A program made the position numbers and the translations under genes. Under the pieces are notes generated by a model, which searched no databases, was not told the origin of the DNA, and saw only the letters and a program-made list of their open reading frames with translations. Below, one piece after another: positions 60,011-64,000 of a DNA stretch of 64,000 bases. Source of the DNA: Siderastrea siderea (taxonomy: Eukaryota > Cnidaria > Anthozoa > Scleractinia > Rhizangiidae); the NCBI GenBank assembly GCA_964030785.1, contig OZ034968.1, forward strand, positions 57,800,899 through 57,864,898, written 5' to 3'. Numbering within the stretch: the first letter of the stretch is position 1; each line of letters opens with the position of its first letter.

Positions 60011-61170
60011 CCTCATGCTATTACATATACAAATTTAATAACACGAAGTGGAAGAAAACAATTGTCGCAAGTCTTATTTATTAGTCACTTTAACATCGCG
60101 CCACACCAAACTATTAAAGCCTGAGATTTTTGCAGATTTCTCTACGCTTGTAAATATACCACCAAGAGGCCAAAAGAATTATCATTACACAATTTTGTGT
60201 GATATATATACTAAAAGGGTGTTAACACATTCTGTTTCATTAAAAGTATGCCCTTAAACTGGTAACATGTGGCTTGAAATAAATTTTCACTCTGTGTTTT
60301 TCAGTGCCGTTTGCGGAAAAAAACAACGCGTCTTAGGAGAAAGATTGTGAGGTACATTGTACAGACGTTTGGAGACTTGGACGATTTCCAAACGAAAAAG
60401 AAAATTAAATTAATTAGTTTTGCTGCGTATTTGATAATCTTTACCTTTCAGATCTGCATTTTTTTTTTTTGGAAGCTGATCTTTGTCTTCAGGTTTGAGC
60501 ACAACCTGCGCGATAGAAACAAGGAGTAGTTTTCACCTTATCTACTAAATAAACGTCGGGAGAATCAAGTTAAACAGCCACTCCAAACAAAGGACACACC
60601 ATTTGAATTAGCTTTGAGTAATGACTTACTTGGTCTGTTGCAGACATTCTGAATAAAATAATATGGTGAAATGACTGTCTAGTTGTGCGTGCAAATCAAA
60701 ACGACTTCGGTGTCTTATAGTTAAAAACGATAGCCACACCTCCAACGAGGAACTGAAGACGACGTGTAAGGCTTTAAAACGCATGCTAAACCTTTTATCA
60801 GTAAACAGCACTGGACTTTGAGCTTCCGCATTCAATGTTACGTTCATCATATGACCGGATCAATTTGAGTTCGCTTAACTGTACCTCACATGATACGCAG
60901 ACTTAGTGTTTGTAATGTTTTTTATTATATATATAGCGAGAATTTTATACCGTAAACGTTGGAAATAGAATTCTATATTTGCTATATTTCGCATGTGAAG
61001 AAAGCGATACGTCCAATCAGCTTCGTGTACAGCTTTCTTCACATGTGAAGAATATAACTAATCAGCATCTAGAGTGGAATCACCTAGCCAATCAGAGCAA
61101 AGCACTCAAATGGCTTCCTAGGGGCGCGGTTTCAAAAACAGCGCCAGCTCGAAGTTTGTGTTTCGAAAAC

Positions 61171-61652
61171 ATAGCTTCAGCTTCACGTTTTGTTCCTCTG
61201 AAATTGCCGTTAGATGAGTTTATTGAGGAGCAATCAAACAAAAATACGTTGAGTAAAACAAACAGGGACGTCTCCTTGCTCAAAGAATTTTTTAAGAGCG
61301 AAAGAAGTCGATAAAGAGATTGAAAACTTGGAAGCGAAGGAGCTCGATGAAGTACTGTGTGCATTTATCGTGGAAGTTAAAAGAAAAGGACGGAGGAGAA
61401 TACGAGCCAACAACATTGAAGTCGTTCATTTCAAGCTTCGACTGCTATTTACGAAAGAAGGGCTATCCCACAACCATCATAGACGGACAGGTGTTCAGAA
61501 AAACCAGTGAAACACTAGTTGCAAAGCAGAAGGAATTGAAAAAGACCGGCAAAGGAAACAAGTAAAAGCGGCCCGCGCTCTGACTGACGACGAGGTCGAT
61601 ATTCTTTACGGCAAAAACTTTTCGGGTCTTTCGTCTCCGGAGTCCTTATTAA
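61171..61652 (+). pseudogene. Crypton-type tyrosine recombinase, copy 3, truncated
   Basis: The equivalent of the start is ATAGCTTCAGC at 61,171 (ATG to ATA). An extra T near 61,290 and the loss of one base near 61,563 shift the frame. The sequence stops at the TTAA following GAGTCCTTA, before the catalytic arginine block. Only the N-terminal third remains. Confidence 0.85.
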
Positions 61653-64000
61653 GAGCCGTTGTCAGTAACTTTCGAGAATCCGGCGACAGAGCCGAAAATT
61701 CGAATTTCTTTTTATTTGCCCAAAAGAACCCTTTTGGTGAACTATTTTCAAAAATAATATTTAAAAGTTCCAGCGAGTTTTTATTTTGGCAAAAAAACGG
61801 AAAGTTCGAAATTGGCCGAAACAGGCCTTCGGACCCGATGTAAATTATGCAGATTAGTGCATTTTCAAAACGCTCGTACGAGACAACGAAAACGTGCCTG
61901 GAATTAATCTTTTCACAGTTTGTTAGACATCCCTTAAAGTTGCTTTCAAACTAAACTTTCATCGATCTAAACGTTCTTTCCTGGATATCCAGGCGCGTAA
62001 AGAGGACAGTATTTTCTATTCCGTTGATACACTGAATTTTACCAATTTTTAGAAGACCATATCATCGGGGGTATACGAATATCTAGGTAATAAAAGGGCT
62101 GTTTTGAATCGGAAATGCTTGTTGTTTATCATATAAAAATATTTAGTTTGGCCCGTTAAAAGCGAGCTCGCGAGGTGAAAATATGTGGCGTGCACTTTGA
62201 CAGATTTCGCCATTTCCTTATTGTAATCCTATTTCAAGTCAAATATGCTTTTCAGACAAAACGGTCGACGTTTCTGGTCTGTACTTTTATATTGAACGTA
62301 ATCTAAAGCATTTTCTTAGCTTAAATCTAGTTACAAAGCGATGATTTGACTTTATTTTGCGCGAGTTTCAAATAAAAGAACAATTAGACGATGAAAGATG
62401 CTTGTCGACAATGTGATGTTTTGATAACCCGATGTTAGTACCTTGTCACGCGTATATTTAGCTTTTCAGACATTTCCAAACTACTTAACTGCCGTTACTT
62501 TAAGGCAAATATTAAACTTTTAAACGTTAAAGTACGTGAATTCGACTGAAAAGAAAACCTAAAATAAATTTGCCATTAAGTCACTTTACGATAAAGGCAT
62601 TCAGCGGGCATAGATGTTATCAGAAACATGTTATCCTCATGCAAATGAAAGGCGTCTGCGCGATGTTTTTGTGTTGCTTTATAAACCTTAACCGCTAGCG
62701 CGTAGATAGCATGTTTTTGCAGTCCACTTGCTAAAATACATTTGCCAATGAAGCTTAGTTTTGATATTGGTTTGGTAAGGTTTTGAAAATCAGTATAATG
62801 CAATCAGGCCATTTACACTGACTCATTGAGTCATTCCGCGATCAGAACAGATAACTCTATAACCAGCCTTAGAAAATCATTTCACTGTTCAGATATACGG
62901 TGATTTACTTACCTGCAATGTTGGAATCAGTTTCTCGTCCCTCACAAAGTAATTCTTGGCTGAAATTTCGTACAATGGGCACGTCGGACAAAAATGATCG
63001 ATGCCGGCCAAAAGCGAGTTGCATGTCGCGTGACAATTGAAATGTGATACAGTAGCGCGGGAGAGAAATGACCAGGAAATGACTGTCAATATTTGCGTTT
63101 CTTGTGACAGGTTTTCTTTCTTTCGTTCCTTCTTTAATAATAATAAAGAAAACCTTTCAGGTTAAACTCGATAAATCAAAACAAGAGTCACGATAGCTTC
63201 ATTATTTATACATGAGGTGAAGTCATAAAAAATCTATCCTGTGCGAATTTTGGGGATGCTTTTTATGGGGCCAGTAATTCGGAAGGTCCGGTGTTAAAGT
63301 CTTGTCAGTCAAACTGAACGAACTAATCGGAAAATCAACAAAGCACAGCAGTTTCGGAACTTCAATACCGTATTTTTCAATACCTTTTGAAAGTAACATT
63401 TTGTTCGGAGAGCTAGTATATGTAAATTCACAATGGCTGACGTGCATTCTTTTCGTCCTTATCTCGCCTCACCACCCCGTGCGCAGCAAGCTCAAAAGAT
63501 TCACAAGATTTGCAATGTGTTACCCTTAGAGAATGCAATAAGGACGTTCACCCACACCTGAAGTCATTAAAAACTGGTCCCGATGAAGGAAGTTCTGACA
63601 AAATGGCGTCTGATTTCTGGCAAGGGCAGGTACGGTTTCTCGTTTGACTAAAAAAGGAAACTTTTTCGTAGCCTTCTTTTTTTTAACAAATTGATGGTTT
63701 GTACTAATTAGTTCAGTTACTTCCAGGGATATTTACCGCTAAAAGTTCACACTCGGGGATGACTATATGCCCTCACCACCGTGAAAAGTAGGGCTTTCGT
63801 TGGAGAAGTGGAAAGGTGAGATGCTCTGTCCCCAGTGAAGTGGCAGGGCATAAATCTCCCACAACTAATTAAGGGAGACCGCGGAATGAACAGTGCAGAA
63901 TCGTCGTTCATTTCAATCACAGTGGGCGAACTTCATCTTGTGGGAACTCGGAAGTCAATTAAAGTCAATGCCGTAAGAACTTACTGTTAAGTGCAAACTG
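61653..64000. other. Unrelated sequence after a TTAA break, to window end
   Basis: From GAGCCGTTGTCAGTAACTTT the sequence no longer matches any Crypton copy. The break lies exactly after TTAA, so this is probably the left end of another TTAA-targeting element whose right end is outside the window. No gene-like frame is supported. A small hairpin-prone TTTCTTT/AAAGAAA stretch occurs at 63,110-63,155. Confidence 0.45.

Larger units (their letters stand above)
56692..61652. mobile_element. Crypton-bearing repeat unit, copy 3
   Basis: Begins inside the unit (matching from 9,405, TGTATTAAAATCGTACC), directly after the 3' end of copy 2. It is collinear to the recombinase and then cut at TTAA 61,649-61,652. 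It contains an 830-bp insert (59,195-60,020). Confidence 0.8.

Noticed and set aside
63585..63627. Possible first exon of a host gene (ATGGCGTCTGATTTCTGG then GGCAGGTACGG)
   Set aside because: A short ATG-to-donor stretch without any downstream exon or domain; too weak to annotate.

Overview
The window looks like a transposon graveyard from an animal genome. I see no convincing host gene. The repertoire is an intron-rich Kolobok, a Penelope-like element with hammerhead ribozymes, BEL/Pao, Crypton-type tyrosine recombinases, Tigger/pogo and many foldback MITEs. Together with the AT-rich sequence this suggests an early-branching metazoan, most likely a cnidarian such as a coral or sea anemone; the taxon is inference.

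Layout. 1-6,400: a decayed minus-strand Tigger/pogo transposase, split by a 4.9-kb element with long inverted arms and TTAA target duplications; a Penelope-like foldback remnant sits inside it. 6,420-8,785: microsatellites, a perfect 53-bp palindrome and a 62-bp minisatellite. 8,786-14,100: copy 1 of a ~5-kb repeat unit carrying a Crypton-like recombinase. 14,100-15,890: a hairpin MITE, a SINE-like piece and otherwise anonymous sequence. 15,891-39,303: a decayed minus-strand BEL/Pao retrotransposon. Its reverse transcriptase is split by a 12,880-bp Kolobok element (19,265-32,144), and one Kolobok intron holds a Penelope-like insertion (24,139-27,837). The far end of the BEL/Pao locus holds a 2.05-kb tandem duplication and a fragment that matches the LTR-like segment at the other end. 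39,304-44,450: hammerhead-like fragments, foldbacks and satellites. 44,450-61,652: a second copy of the Tigger-microsatellite-Crypton arrangement, then a third Crypton unit in tandem. Copy 2 is split by a 5,070-bp TTAA-flanked element with ~575-bp inverted repeats. Copy 3 stops exactly at a TTAA, where unrelated sequence runs to the window end.

The most interesting system is the Kolobok element. A complete-looking multi-exon transposase (minus strand) converges on a second spliced gene (plus strand). The second gene joins a cysteine-rich CXC (tesmin/TSO1-like) segment to a domain resembling the cytoplasmic ballast domain of the P2X7 receptor. Each gene carries one small frameshift. Removing the Kolobok at its TTAA duplication rejoins the BEL/Pao reverse-transcriptase frame exactly, which fixes the insertion order as BEL/Pao first, Kolobok second, Penelope last. 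All exon models were read by eye from splice signals and frame phase.
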